64,000 bases of DNA from Paraburkholderia tagetis (GCF_022213065.1 NZ_JAKLJA010000002.1:434001-498000); one strand, 5' to 3'. Positions 28,163 to 37,573 are shown, numbered from the stretch's first letter. Numbers and translations: made by a program. The notes: generated by a model not told the origin, from the letters alone.

Positions 28163-28507
28163 TCAGGCGAAGACGAAGTACTTGCGCACCGTCTCCACCA
28201 CCTCCCAGGTCCCTTTCATGCCGGGTTCAATCACGAACACGTCGCCAGCCTTCAGGTGCACCGGCTCCTCGCCTTCCGGCGTGATAATGCAGTAACCGTC
28301 GAGGAAGTGGCAGTATTCCCATTTCTCGTAGTTCACCTCGAACTTGCCCGGTGTGCAGATCCAGGTGCCCATGATCTTGCTGCCGTCTTTGGAGAGGTAA
28401 GCGTTGAGGTTCACGGTGTGCGGATCGCCGCCGATGCGCTTCCACTTGGTGGCGTCAACGACCGGAGTCGGGCAGGTTTTGCGCAAAACGGTGATGAAAT
28501 CGGACAT
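28163..28507 (-). CDS. Cupin-domain protein (DUF861 type)
   Basis: A 114-residue single cupin barrel of the (S)-ureidoglycine-aminohydrolase-like group. The family pattern KWEYCHFLDGYCIITPEG (residues 62-79) and GDVFVIEPGMKGTWEV (about 88-103) is clear. Members bind a metal or small ligand and their individual roles are mostly unknown. GGAG stands eight bases before the ATG. It is co-oriented with the response regulator gene 77 bases downstream. Confidence 0.85.
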   Translation of the reverse strand: MSDFITVLRKTCPTPVVDATKWKRIGGDPHTVNLNAYLSKDGSKIMGTWICTPGKFEVNYEKWEYCHFLDGYCIITPEGEEPVHLKAGDVFVIEPGMKGTWEVVETVRKYFVFA

Positions 28508-28629
28508 ATCAGCTCCAGACGATCGGATAAGAGGTTCATCACCTTAGATCAATCGCGCTACTCGGGCTTGTACGGTTCCGACACCGACTCGTCTATTTTC
28601 GACACGCGTCATTACATGGAGCGTTTCTC

Positions 28630-29136
28630 TTGATCACCCTGAAGACGTTTCTCGACGAGAACAAAATCCACCTGATGTTCGAATTGAGCCTGTGGTTCAA
28701 GGCAATTTTTGCGCTTTCGGAAATCGTTGCCGGCGCAGCCACCTGGTTCGTTCCGCAGCGGCTTGTGCTGACGTTCGTGCTTTGGGTCACTCGGGACGAG
28801 TTCGCCGAAGACCCGCACGATTTCGTCGCCAACTTTCTGCTTCACACCGCGCAGCATCTTTCTGTCAATACCCAGCGATTCGCGGCGATCTACCTGCTCG
28901 GACACGGCGTGATCAAGCTGTGGCTGATCATCGGTTTGCTGAGGGAGAAACTCGGGTATTTTCCTGTTTCGATCGGCGTCTTCGGCTTGTTTATCGCCTA
29001 CCAGGTCTACCGGTTTACATTCACGCATTCGATATGGCTGCTGCTATTGACGCTATTGGACGTCGCGATTATCGCCCTCACGTGGCACGAGTATCGACAC
29101 CTCCGAAACGACCGGAAGTCCGTTACGAAGGCCTGA
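28630..29136 (+). CDS. DUF2127 integral membrane protein
   Basis: A 168-residue protein with four predicted membrane helices (about 15-45, 75-100, 105-130 and 132-155), matching the DUF2127 family in layout: an N-terminal FELSLWFKAIFALSEI helix and a later YLLGHGVIKLWLI helix. I use the TTG at 28630, which has GGAG seven bases upstream; an internal ATG at 28674 would shorten it by 14 residues. Role unknown. It is followed closely by psuG in the same direction. Confidence 0.75.
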   Translation: MITLKTFLDENKIHLMFELSLWFKAIFALSEIVAGAATWFVPQRLVLTFVLWVTRDEFAEDPHDFVANFLLHTAQHLSVNTQRFAAIYLLGHGVIKLWLIIGLLREKLGYFPVSIGVFGLFIAYQVYRFTFTHSIWLLLLTLLDVAIIALTWHEYRHLRNDRKSVTKA

Positions 29137-29176
29137 CCTGCATACTTACGCTCAACACACCCAGAGGCCCACGAAC

Positions 29177-30142
29177 ATGGCCGCAAACCTCGCACACACC
29201 TGGTTGACGCTCAGTCCCGCAGTCGCCGCGGCGAAGGCCGCCGGTCGCCCGCTAGTCGCGCTGGAGTCGACCATCATCGCGCACGGCATGCCCTACCCCG
29301 AGAACGTCCGCACCGCGCGCGAAGTAGAAGCGTTGGTGCGCGACCTCGGCGCCGAACCCGCGACGATTGCATGCATCGGCGGCCGAATCCGCATCGGTCT
29401 TGCCGACGACGACCTGGAGCTGCTCGGCAGCGCTGTGCAAGTACACAAAGTCAGCCGTCGCGATCTGCCAGCGGTGCTCGCCAGCGGCGGCCTCGGCGCC
29501 ACGACGGTGGCCGGCACGATGATATGCGCCGCCCTGGCCGGTATCGAGGTCTTTGTCACCGGAGGCATTGGAGGCGTACATCGGGGCGCGCCGGAAACCT
29601 TTGACATCTCCGCGGATCTTCAGGAGTTGGCGAGAACATCGGTGGCCGTGGTCTGTGCCGGCGTGAAATCCATTCTGGATATCGGGCTCACATTGGAGTA
29701 TCTGGAAACGCACGGCGTGCCGGTGCTCAGTTGCGAGCAGGATAATTTCGCTGCGTTTTACACGCGCGACAGCGGCTATCGCGCCGATTTCAGGCTGGAC
29801 GACGCAGCGGACCAGGCACGCTTCATCCGCACCAAGTGGGACCTGGGCCTGGTGGGCGGGGTGGTGTTGAGCACGCCGGTGCCGCAAGCAGCGGCGATGC
29901 CGGGCGAAGAGATCGAGACCCTGACCCGGCAGGCGCTAGCCGAGGCCACGGCGCAAGGCATCACCGGCAAGGCCGTGACACCCTTCCTCCTCGCGCGCAT
30001 CAAGGCGCTAACGGGTGGCCGCAGCCTGGCGACCAATATCGCGCTCGTGAAACACAATGCCGAGGTCGGGGCGAGGCTGGCGCTCGCATTGGCCGGCTCG
30101 GCAGATTCGGCAGACTCGGAACATGGGGCGGGCCAGGCGTAG
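29177..30142 (+). CDS. psuG: Pseudouridine-5'-phosphate glycosidase
   Basis: A 321-residue PsuG-family enzyme that reversibly cleaves the C-glycosidic bond of pseudouridine 5'-phosphate to give uracil and ribose 5-phosphate. Family landmarks are ALESTIIAHGMPYPEN near residue 28, FVTGGIGGVHRGA near 128, the catalytic lysine region CAGVKSILDIG near 162, and NIALVKHNA near 287. The usual partner pseudouridine kinase gene (psuK) is not adjacent. The C-terminus carries a Ser-Ala-Asp repeat. It converges on pbpG with a 21-base gap. Confidence 0.93.
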   Translation: MAANLAHTWLTLSPAVAAAKAAGRPLVALESTIIAHGMPYPENVRTAREVEALVRDLGAEPATIACIGGRIRIGLADDDLELLGSAVQVHKVSRRDLPAVLASGGLGATTVAGTMICAALAGIEVFVTGGIGGVHRGAPETFDISADLQELARTSVAVVCAGVKSILDIGLTLEYLETHGVPVLSCEQDNFAAFYTRDSGYRADFRLDDAADQARFIRTKWDLGLVGGVVLSTPVPQAAAMPGEEIETLTRQALAEATAQGITGKAVTPFLLARIKALTGGRSLATNIALVKHNAEVGARLALALAGSADSADSEHGAGQA

Positions 30143-30163
30143 GCGCGCCCCTGACGCGAAGCA

Positions 30164-31156
30164 TCATGAAGCCGAAGAGGCAACGAGCGTGCGGTGTTCG
30201 CGCTTGCCCGCATGATGCCTCAAGGTCTGCCGATGCGCGCCGGACGCTGGAGCGTTCCGGTACGACGCGAACCGCACATTGACGCGATGCGAACGCGCGA
30301 GCATCGAATGGCGATGATGCAGCCGCGTGTCTGCGTACCAGTGCGGCGCGACGGTCGGCGTTTCGTCGCCGTTCAGCCACCGGCGTATCGTGACGAGGTC
30401 CGCCGAGCGCCCCCACGATGTTTGCGAGCCGAGCAGCGCGATCATCACCTGGCCGCCTGGCATGTTGGCATCGACCACGATGCAGCGTCCCGCCTCGCGG
30501 GTATAGCCGGTCTTGGCGACCAGCACGTCCCAATCGGCTGAGCGGACGAGCGGGTCGGTGTTGTGATAGAAGCGCGTCCTCGCGCCGATCTGCTCTTCGT
30601 AACGGGGAAGCGTCGTGTCTTCGCTAATCAATGGATAGTGCGATGCGGCGGCCGCCATCTTCACGACATCGCGTGCCGTCGAGAGATTGTCCGGCGAGAG
30701 CCCGCTTGGATCGTCGAAGTGCGTAGCGGCCATCTGCAACGCGCGCGCCTTTTCATTCATCTTCTGGATAAACGCGGGCTGGCCGCCCGGAAACGCACGC
30801 GACAGCGCAGACGCCGCGCGGTTCTCGGACGCCATGAGCGCGAGCCGCAGCATCTCCGCGCGTTCCAGCGATACACCCGTCGGCAGGCGCGACCCGGAAT
30901 GCTTGAGCCGGTCGATGTCGTCATCGTCGACGCTCACCCTGTCTCCCAGCGGCTGGGCGCTGTCCAACACCACCATGGCGGTCATCAGCTTGGTGAGCGA
31001 GGCAATCGGCTGGGCGTCGTCGGCGTTCTTTTCCAGCAGGACCTTGCCGCTCCCGACGTCGTAGACGATCGCGCTATGCGAATAGAGGAAGGGCGTTTGC
31101 GCCCACGCGACGAGAGGCGCAGACGCAAGCACTAGCGCACCGAGGGAGTGTTTCAT
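30164..31156 (-). CDS. pbpG: D-alanyl-D-alanine endopeptidase (penicillin-binding protein 7 type)
   Basis: A 330-residue S11-family periplasmic peptidase that trims peptidoglycan cross-links. A signal peptide (MKHSLGALVLASAPLVAWAQ) is followed by the three penicillin-binding motifs: SLTK with the nucleophilic Ser near residue 47, SEN near 103, and KTG near 212. The C-terminal 60 residues are unusually rich in His and Arg and look unlike typical PbpG ends, possibly an extended or shifted tail. ATG 31156 is chosen because it starts the signal peptide; AAGGTG lies about 10 bases upstream. Confidence 0.88.
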   Translation of the reverse strand: MKHSLGALVLASAPLVAWAQTPFLYSHSAIVYDVGSGKVLLEKNADDAQPIASLTKLMTAMVVLDSAQPLGDRVSVDDDDIDRLKHSGSRLPTGVSLERAEMLRLALMASENRAASALSRAFPGGQPAFIQKMNEKARALQMAATHFDDPSGLSPDNLSTARDVVKMAAAASHYPLISEDTTLPRYEEQIGARTRFYHNTDPLVRSADWDVLVAKTGYTREAGRCIVVDANMPGGQVMIALLGSQTSWGRSADLVTIRRWLNGDETPTVAPHWYADTRLHHRHSMLARSHRVNVRFASYRNAPASGAHRQTLRHHAGKREHRTLVASSAS

Positions 31157-31307
31157 GGCATTCACACCTTGGGACGGCAATCAAGCGATGGCGGGTCCAA
31201 CGTGCAGGTCGATTCCCGATAACTAAACTGTAGTGGCTGGCGGCCGGAATGAGTGTGTGAAAGAAAACAGAATTTGCGTGCCTGGAAGTCGGGTAGTCGC
31301 CGGCCGA

Positions 31308-32573
31308 TCACCAGACAATTCGGGTGTTGGGTAAAGCCGTTTTGAGGTCGTCGACATTGGTGACCTTGGTGCCATAGAGAACGAGTTCCCGCAGCCCGGT
31401 CAGGCCCTTCAGTACGTCGACGTCCTTGACCGGCGCGTTGGCGAGATACAGCTCTCGCAGACCCTTGAGCCCCTTCAGCGCATCGATGTCCCGAACCTCG
31501 GTGCGAAACAGATTGAGCGTTCGAAGGCCCTTGAGATTGCTCAGTGCATCGATGTTTTCGACGCTGGTATCGGAGAGATTGAGTCTTTGCAGGCTCGTCA
31601 GGCCCTTCAGCGCGTCGATATTCGTGACGGGCGTGCGGGCAAGAACGAGTGTGTCCAACTGGAGCAATCCGCGCAACGCGTCGATATCCTCGACCTTGGA
31701 GCCGTCGAGCACGAGCGTCTTCAGGTCGGGCATGTCCGCCAGCACATCGATGTCGCGGACGGGCGTATTCGCGAGATAGAGCGCCTGCAAATCGTGCAGA
31801 TCCTTCAAGGGGTCGAGGCGCTCGACTTGTGTCTCGTTGAGATCGAGTAGTTTCAACGTGGTCAACTGACCGAGCGGCTTGATATTCCTGACGTTTCTCG
31901 CGCCACCCAGTTTGAGTGCTTCCAGGTGAGGCAGCTTCGCCAGCGTATCGAGGTCGCGAACCTGCGTATCGCGCAGATCGAGTTGCCGCAGGTCGGTCAA
32001 GTCCTTCAGCGCGTCGAGATTCGACACGCGGGTCTCCCAGAGATTGAGCGATTGCAGACTCGTCAGTTCTTTGACCGCATCGATGTTCTGGACCTGAGTG
32101 CGGTGTATCACGAGTCTTTTCAGCGAGCGCAGGTCCTTTAGCGCGTCGATGTTCCAGACCGGCGTGCCCGTGAGGTCGAGCGATTCCACATCGTCCAGGT
32201 CTTTCAGCGAGTCGATGTTGTCGACCGTGGAGTCCGCGAGACTCAACTCGAGTTTGCGGTGAATCCTGGCCAAATGCGGAACCGCGGCGGCGAGCTGAGC
32301 CGTCGTCAATGTCGATTTGGCCCGCAGTGCCAGGCATCCGGACTCGCGGGTGAGCGCCGAATCGCCAGCGTCAATGCACGCGCCCGTGAAAAATCCCAGC
32401 TCGCCTAGCGCCCGTTCATCCAGCTTTTCCCGAAATGGGCTGAAGACCACCAACAGGCTCGCGAGCAAAATAACAATGCCTGCGCAGATGACCCAAAACT
32501 TCGCACGACGCGAGACCGATGTGCGTGCGCCTTGCGCAACGGGTTCTTTGTTGGAGGGAGGGAATTCGGCCAC
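31308..32573 (-). CDS. Membrane-anchored periplasmic leucine-rich-repeat protein
   Basis: A 421-residue protein. An N-terminal cytoplasmic stub is followed by one membrane helix (residues 26-45, FWVICAGIVILLASLLVVF) and, after residue 110, thirteen full 22-residue leucine-rich repeats plus a terminal partial one, with consensus NIDALKxLxxLxxLxLxxT. The units resemble the internalin/PpL type of bacterial repeats. One unit (around the ARNVR segment) has 23 residues. The topology predicts a periplasmic solenoid likely to bind another protein. It is co-oriented with pbpG, which begins 150 bases downstream. Confidence 0.85.
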   Translation of the reverse strand: MAEFPPSNKEPVAQGARTSVSRRAKFWVICAGIVILLASLLVVFSPFREKLDERALGELGFFTGACIDAGDSALTRESGCLALRAKSTLTTAQLAAAVPHLARIHRKLELSLADSTVDNIDSLKDLDDVESLDLTGTPVWNIDALKDLRSLKRLVIHRTQVQNIDAVKELTSLQSLNLWETRVSNLDALKDLTDLRQLDLRDTQVRDLDTLAKLPHLEALKLGGARNVRNIKPLGQLTTLKLLDLNETQVERLDPLKDLHDLQALYLANTPVRDIDVLADMPDLKTLVLDGSKVEDIDALRGLLQLDTLVLARTPVTNIDALKGLTSLQRLNLSDTSVENIDALSNLKGLRTLNLFRTEVRDIDALKGLKGLRELYLANAPVKDVDVLKGLTGLRELVLYGTKVTNVDDLKTALPNTRIVW

Positions 32574-32705
32574 AGTGGTCTCCGTTTGGTGCTGGATCGG
32601 CCCATTCTATTCGAAGCGGGTTGAATCCCGTTTTTCGACCTTCCCTGGCAACGCTCGCCCCACTCCTCCCATCAATCCCGCACCGGCAACGTGGCGCGCG
32701 CCGGC

Positions 32706-33023
32706 TCATCCCTTGGGGTGCTTCATGTTTTCCGAGTCGACGGCCGCGTGCCATTCCTCGTTCGCCTCGAACGGTTCCAGTTCCTCGTCAATGGAAGCCC
32801 TTGCGCGCTCGGCGGTCGCCCGCGCGTCGTCGGCCTCCAGTTCCGAGTCCTCGTCGACAACCTCAGGGGGCCGGATCATCTCCCTGATCATCGCGCGCAA
32901 TTCGGGCGTATCCCATGGCAGGTGATGCTGCGTTTTCACCTTGATGTAATGCCTCACCTCCGCATCCTGCTCCGGAGTCAGAGGCAACCCCCTGAATGTG
33001 CTTTCCGGGCCGAGGTCAGTCAT
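32706..33023 (-). CDS. Small acidic hypothetical protein (105 aa)
   Basis: A 105-residue soluble, Glu/Asp-rich protein with a helical middle (PELRAMIREMIRPPEVV) and an acidic C-terminal half. No domain recognised. An AGGAGGACACC sequence immediately before the ATG is an excellent ribosome binding site, which strongly supports translation. It sits between the LRR gene and the glutamine synthetase gene on the same strand. Confidence 0.7.
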   Translation of the reverse strand: MTDLGPESTFRGLPLTPEQDAEVRHYIKVKTQHHLPWDTPELRAMIREMIRPPEVVDEDSELEADDARATAERARASIDEELEPFEANEEWHAAVDSENMKHPKG

Positions 33024-33106
33024 GGTGTCCTCCTGTCGCCGCGATCCGAATAATCATCCTAGTGTAACGCCGGCGCCATGACGCTGCCTGGATTCACTTG
33101 CAGGCA

Positions 33107-34606
33107 TCAGACATCGAAGTACAGATAGAACTCCCAAGGATGCGGCCTCATCCGGATCGCGTCGATCTCGCGCTTTTTCTTGTACTCGAGCCACGTGTCG
33201 ATCACGTCTTCGGTGAAAACATCGCCTCTGCGCAGAAACTCGTTGTCGGCTTCCAGCGCCTTGAGCGCTTCATCGAGCGAACCGGGCACCTGGCGCACGT
33301 CCTTCGCTTTCTCGGGCGGCAGATCGTAGATGTTCACATCGAGCGGATCGCCCGGATCGGTCTTGTTTTCGATGCCGTCGAGGCCCGCCATCAGCATCGC
33401 CGCGAATGCGAGGTATGCATTGGCCGATGGATCGGGACAGCGAAACTCCACGCGCCGCGCCGCCGGCGAATCCGAGTACGTAGGAATGCGCGCCGCCGCC
33501 GAGCGGTTGCGTTGTGACATGGCCAGATTCACCGGCGCTTCGTAGCCCGGCACGAGCCGCTTATACGAGTTCGTGGTGGGCGCGCAAAACGCCATCAGCG
33601 CCGGCGCATGCCTGAGCAGGCCGCCGATGTACCAGCGGCACAACGCCGACGTGAGCGCCCAGCCGTGCGCGTCGTAGAACAGATTCTCGTTGTCCTTCCA
33701 GAGGCTCTGATGACAATGCATGCCGCTCGCGTTGTCGGCGAAGAGCGGCTTGGGCATGAAGGTCGCCACCTTGTCGTGCTGGCGCGCCACGTTCTTGCAG
33801 ATGTATTTGTAGATCATCACGTTGTCGGCCATGCGCGTGAGCGTGGAAAAACGCATGTCGATTTCGTTCTGCCCCGCCGTTGCCACCTCGTGGTGATGCA
33901 CTTCCACCTGCACGCCGGCCTGCATCAGCAACAGCACGATTTCCGAGCGAATGTCCTGCAAGGTGTCGTGCGGCGGCACCGGGAAATAGCCCTCCTTGAA
34001 GCGCGACTTATAGCCGAGATTGCCGCCGCCATATGCGCCTTCGTCGCGGCCGGTATTCCAGTCCCCTTCGGCGGAATCGAGGTAGTAGTAGCCGCTGTGC
34101 GCGTCCTGGCCAAAGCGAATCGAATCGAAGATGAAAAACTCGAGCTCGGGCCCGAAGTAACAGGTCGTGGCAATGCCGGTCTGCCGCAGATAAGCCTCGG
34201 CCTTCTTCGCAATGTGACGCGGATCGCGCGAATAGGGCTGATGCAGCACGGGATCGACCACATCGCAGATCAGCGAGAGCGTGGGCGTCTCGCTCACCGG
34301 GTCGATGAACGCAGTCGTGGGATCGGGCTTGAGCAGCATGTCGGATTCCTGAATTTCCTGGAAGCCGCGAATCGACGAACCGTCGAAGCCTATGCCATCG
34401 GCAAAGAGCCCTTCGTGCACCTCGGGCAGCGTGATGGAGAAGTGCTGCCAGAGACCGGGCAGATCGGTGAACTTGAGGTCGACGATTTCGATCTTGTGCT
34501 TGTGCAACTGATCGATGACCTGCTGCGGGTTTTCGGGCCGCGAAACGCGATAACTCCCGGCGTCGACGGAGACCTCCAACGAAGATGAACCTTTGGAATT
34601 GGACAT
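33107..34606 (-). CDS. glnA: Type I glutamine synthetase
   Basis: A 499-residue class I glutamine synthetase (glutamate + ammonia + ATP to glutamine). Landmarks are the N-terminal beta-grasp segment KFTDLPGLWQHFS, the Asp loop in DGSSIRGF, metal-ligand Glu regions GPELEFFIFD and NEIDMRF, MHCHQSLWKD, the RIP segment, and an adenylylation-type NIYDLPPEKAKDV near residue 425. An N-terminal extension of about 25 residues makes it longer than the usual 470. No ntrB/ntrC follows, so it may be an additional rather than the main GlnA; the symbol reflects family, not locus. GGGAGG precedes ATG 34606. The palindromic repeat lies 221 bases upstream. Confidence 0.9.
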   Translation of the reverse strand: MSNSKGSSSLEVSVDAGSYRVSRPENPQQVIDQLHKHKIEIVDLKFTDLPGLWQHFSITLPEVHEGLFADGIGFDGSSIRGFQEIQESDMLLKPDPTTAFIDPVSETPTLSLICDVVDPVLHQPYSRDPRHIAKKAEAYLRQTGIATTCYFGPELEFFIFDSIRFGQDAHSGYYYLDSAEGDWNTGRDEGAYGGGNLGYKSRFKEGYFPVPPHDTLQDIRSEIVLLLMQAGVQVEVHHHEVATAGQNEIDMRFSTLTRMADNVMIYKYICKNVARQHDKVATFMPKPLFADNASGMHCHQSLWKDNENLFYDAHGWALTSALCRWYIGGLLRHAPALMAFCAPTTNSYKRLVPGYEAPVNLAMSQRNRSAAARIPTYSDSPAARRVEFRCPDPSANAYLAFAAMLMAGLDGIENKTDPGDPLDVNIYDLPPEKAKDVRQVPGSLDEALKALEADNEFLRRGDVFTEDVIDTWLEYKKKREIDAIRMRPHPWEFYLYFDV

Positions 34607-34826
34607 GAATGCCTCCCGGCGTGACTGCTGATGGATGCAAGCGCCTTCGGGCGGGCGTCGCCCGCGTGATTCGCCGCGCGCTGACTGGAGCATTGCTCGT
34701 GCCGGCCCGGCGGGCCGTGGCGTTTCTCGGCCGGGGCGAATTCTTCCGAACTCTTCGTTAGGTAATTAAATGCACGCTTTTGGGGGGCGGGATTGGTCGG
34801 GGTTTTTTTCGTTGTTCCTGGTTTTT
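34607..34826. promoter_or_regulatory. Upstream region of the glutamine synthetase gene
   Basis: This 220-base stretch between the glutamine synthetase start and palindromic repeat copy B must hold the gene's promoter unless transcription starts within the repeat. AT-rich sequence occurs near 34760-34825. I could not identify a specific -35/-10 or -24/-12 pair with confidence. Confidence 0.35.
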
Positions 34827-35386
34827 CGCGTTTCCTTGTGTTCGCGGTGGTCTATTAGTGTTGCCCCTGTGCGGGGCGGCACCTACTTTTCTTTGCAGCC
34901 GCAAAGAAAAGTAGGCAAAAGAAAGCGGCTCAAACCGCCAGTGTGATGCAGTGGACCACTTGCCCATTATCGGAGCGGTTCCGGAGCGTCTGTCACCACG
35001 CGCCCTACAACAGAGTGACTAAGGACTCATACCTCCGGCGGCGCTACGCGCGCCGTGGGGCATAACCCCAAACCAATGGAGTACATGCGCATCGATGGGT
35101 GCATGCGTACCCGAATGCCCAGGCAGACCCTTGGTTTCCCGTGCGGACCCGACCGCTGCGCGCGTAGCGAGCAGCGGGATGAATGAGTCCTTTGTCACTA
35201 CGTTTGAAGGTGCGAGGTGACGGATGCCCCGGAACCACTTCGATAATGGGCAAGAGGTGGACGGCGTCACACTGGCGGTTTGAGCGGCTTTCTTTTGCCT
35301 ACTTTTCTTTGCCGCTGCAAAGAAAAGTAGGTGCCGCCCCGCACAGGGGCAACGCTAATAGACCGACACGAAAACAAGGAAACGCG
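34827..35386. repeat. 560-bp palindromic repeat element, copy B
   Basis: Second copy of the element at 25793-26354, in the same orientation, with the same CGCGTTTCCTTG / CAAGGAAACGCG termini, the same inner hairpins and a central part that has diverged more. It contains a 69-codon minus-strand frame (35044-35253, starting MPIIEVVPGHPSPRTF) homologous to the one in copy A (MPVIEVVPGHLSPRTF), with divergent C-terminal halves. It lies between the end of the Ser/Thr kinase gene and the glutamine synthetase gene. Its inner hairpins would be positioned to stop kinase-gene transcription. Confidence 0.9.
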
Positions 35387-35461
35387 AAGGAGAGCGCGAA
35401 GGAGAACGCGAACGAAAACGCGCCTCGTGCATTTGCAATCTCCAAATCGCTAGCGCGAAAA

Positions 35462-37573
35462 TCAATTGCTACGCGCCCGCGTCCTAATCTGCACAAAATC
35501 GGCAGCAATGTGCGCGCTACCGTAGCGCACTTCCATCTGCTTCAACTGCTGTTCAACAGCAGCGAGATACACCGCACGCGGTTCCGACGCCGGACGCAGC
35601 GCATCGAACAGCGGCGCAGGCGTAATCAGCAACACAACCATCTCGGTCCCGAACGGCTTGTCGATAATCCAGTCGCCCGCGCTGCCGACCGTCGCCGAAA
35701 AACCCGGCGGCGCCTGGTTATCGCGCTCGTGATTGCTCGGCACGAGATGCACGACGCTGCCGTCGAGCGCGTAATAGTCCACGTTGACATACGAGTCATA
35801 GTGCGGCGTGGTGATGTCGACGATGAGCGGGCTGCCCTGCATGAGTTGCGCGTCCAGCGGCCGCGTGTGGATCGTCGCCTCGCCGCCTGCCTGTCGATTG
35901 GCGCGCCAGTACGGCGCGAACGCGTTCACGACCTCGCAGTTGTGGTTTTCGATGGCGCTCACGTCAAGCCTCGCGCCCTGTGCACCCGGTATTTGCGCGA
36001 GTGCGTCGCGCATGCGCGCCATGCCGTCGCCGGCACTGGCAAAGCCCCGGACCTGGAGCGCCTGCGCCGGCAGCGACGCCGTCAGCGCCGAGCACGGGAT
36101 ACGCGAGAGCGTCGAATCAAGCGTAGCCAGCGCCGCCGCGCCAGGCACGGCGGCCACCAGGGTGGTGCTTGCTGCGGGTGTTTGCGCCGCCGCGCTTGCG
36201 GCAGGGGCATTCGCCACCACGGCGGCCGACGGGGCCGCGTTCATGGGCGCGGCGGTACTGGAAGCGCTTGCATGCGGCGCTTCATTGCCGGATAGCGCGC
36301 GGTAGCCAATCCAGAGGCCTGCGGCAAGCACGATGGCGCCCGCGCCTAAGGCACCCACCCGCGCACCCACCCGTGCACCCATCCGTGCACCCATCCGCGC
36401 GCCAGCAAACGCCGGCGCGTGCGCGTGCGCGCCCATGCCCTCGAGAAACTGATTGATGCTCGCCGTGCGCGCGGCCCGGTCAAACGACAGCGCGGCGCTC
36501 AACGTGCGCCATTGGGTGCGATCGAGCCCCTGGGGCCGCTCGGCGCGCATCTTCTCGCTGCGCGCCTGGGTCGCCGACTTGCGCTTGAACGGATGCGTGC
36601 CCGTGAGCAGTTCGTAGGTCACGCAGGCGAGCGCGTAGACATCGTCGCGCGGGTCGGGCTCCCGATGCTCGAACATCTCGGGGCTCGCATAGGCGGGCGT
36701 GATGCCGCCGAGCGTCGCCGGATCGAATACGGTCACGTCGGGGTCTTCCTCGGGCCGCTGGAACACGCGGGCAATGCCGAAGTCGATCACCTTGACGTCG
36801 CCGCTATCGGTGAGAAAGACGTTGGCGGGCTTGAAGTCGCAATGCACGAAGCCGCGCTCGTGCGCATACGCAAGCGCCTGCCCCATCCCGGCGATGATGG
36901 GCCGCGCCTGCTCGAATGGCATGCCCGCAAAGCCTTGCGCGCGCAGCACCTTGCTGAGCGGCTTGCCGCACAGATACTCCATCGTCAGATAGACGAGCGG
37001 GCCATCGCGGTCGAAGTCGTACACCGTGACGATGTTCCGGTGCGCGAGCGTCTGCGCCTTGCGGGCCTCGCGCTGAAGCGCGATCAGCGAGGTCGGCTGG
37101 CCGCGAAACTGCACGTTGAGCACCTTGATCGCAATGTACGGTCTGCGGTCGGACGCTTCGAGCTTGCGCAGGTCGAGTGCCTTGTAGACCGTGCCCATGC
37201 CGCCCACGCCAAGACATTCTTCGAGCACGAAGCGCCCATTGAGCGTGTCGCCAATGCCCTTGATGTGCTCTTGCTCGTCGGGCGTCTGGGGGGCGCGCGC
37301 CGGCTGCGCACGGGCCACCGAAGGGCTCTCCTGGATGCGGGTTTCGTCGCTGGTGGTCGCCGTGCTGTCCTGGCGGCGTTCGATGCGCCGGAGGACTTCC
37401 GTGTAGACGGCATCGGGCAGCGGACGGACCGTCTGCGTCGCGTCCATCGCTTCGCGCAGGCGAGCGCCATTGGCCGCGTCAACCGCGAGCATGTGGTCGA
37501 TCTCGGAGTAGAACGCCTCGCGTGAAAGCGTCCCGCTCTGGAACGTCTGGATCAGCTGCGAAAGGCTCATCAT
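35462..37573 (-). CDS. Membrane Ser/Thr protein kinase with periplasmic DUF4384-like domain
   Basis: A 703-residue PknB-like kinase. After a 100-residue N-terminal region the kinase domain (about 111-400) shows the Gly loop LGVGGMGTVY, VAIK-type Lys 150, catalytic HCDFKPAN (244-251; Cys replaces the usual Arg of HRD) and DFG (264-266). A Gly-Ala-Arg-Met/Val tetrapeptide repeat leads into one membrane helix (about 425-443). An Ala-rich linker follows, and the C-terminal 150 residues resemble DUF4384, with VHLVPSN and GTEMVVLLITP. It is divergent from peptide gene A and next to a PP2C phosphatase and an FHA protein of the same island, so it probably regulates peptide export. Confidence 0.9.
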   Translation of the reverse strand: MMSLSQLIQTFQSGTLSREAFYSEIDHMLAVDAANGARLREAMDATQTVRPLPDAVYTEVLRRIERRQDSTATTSDETRIQESPSVARAQPARAPQTPDEQEHIKGIGDTLNGRFVLEECLGVGGMGTVYKALDLRKLEASDRRPYIAIKVLNVQFRGQPTSLIALQREARKAQTLAHRNIVTVYDFDRDGPLVYLTMEYLCGKPLSKVLRAQGFAGMPFEQARPIIAGMGQALAYAHERGFVHCDFKPANVFLTDSGDVKVIDFGIARVFQRPEEDPDVTVFDPATLGGITPAYASPEMFEHREPDPRDDVYALACVTYELLTGTHPFKRKSATQARSEKMRAERPQGLDRTQWRTLSAALSFDRAARTASINQFLEGMGAHAHAPAFAGARMGARMGARVGARVGALGAGAIVLAAGLWIGYRALSGNEAPHASASSTAAPMNAAPSAAVVANAPAASAAAQTPAASTTLVAAVPGAAALATLDSTLSRIPCSALTASLPAQALQVRGFASAGDGMARMRDALAQIPGAQGARLDVSAIENHNCEVVNAFAPYWRANRQAGGEATIHTRPLDAQLMQGSPLIVDITTPHYDSYVNVDYYALDGSVVHLVPSNHERDNQAPPGFSATVGSAGDWIIDKPFGTEMVVLLITPAPLFDALRPASEPRAVYLAAVEQQLKQMEVRYGSAHIAADFVQIRTRARSN

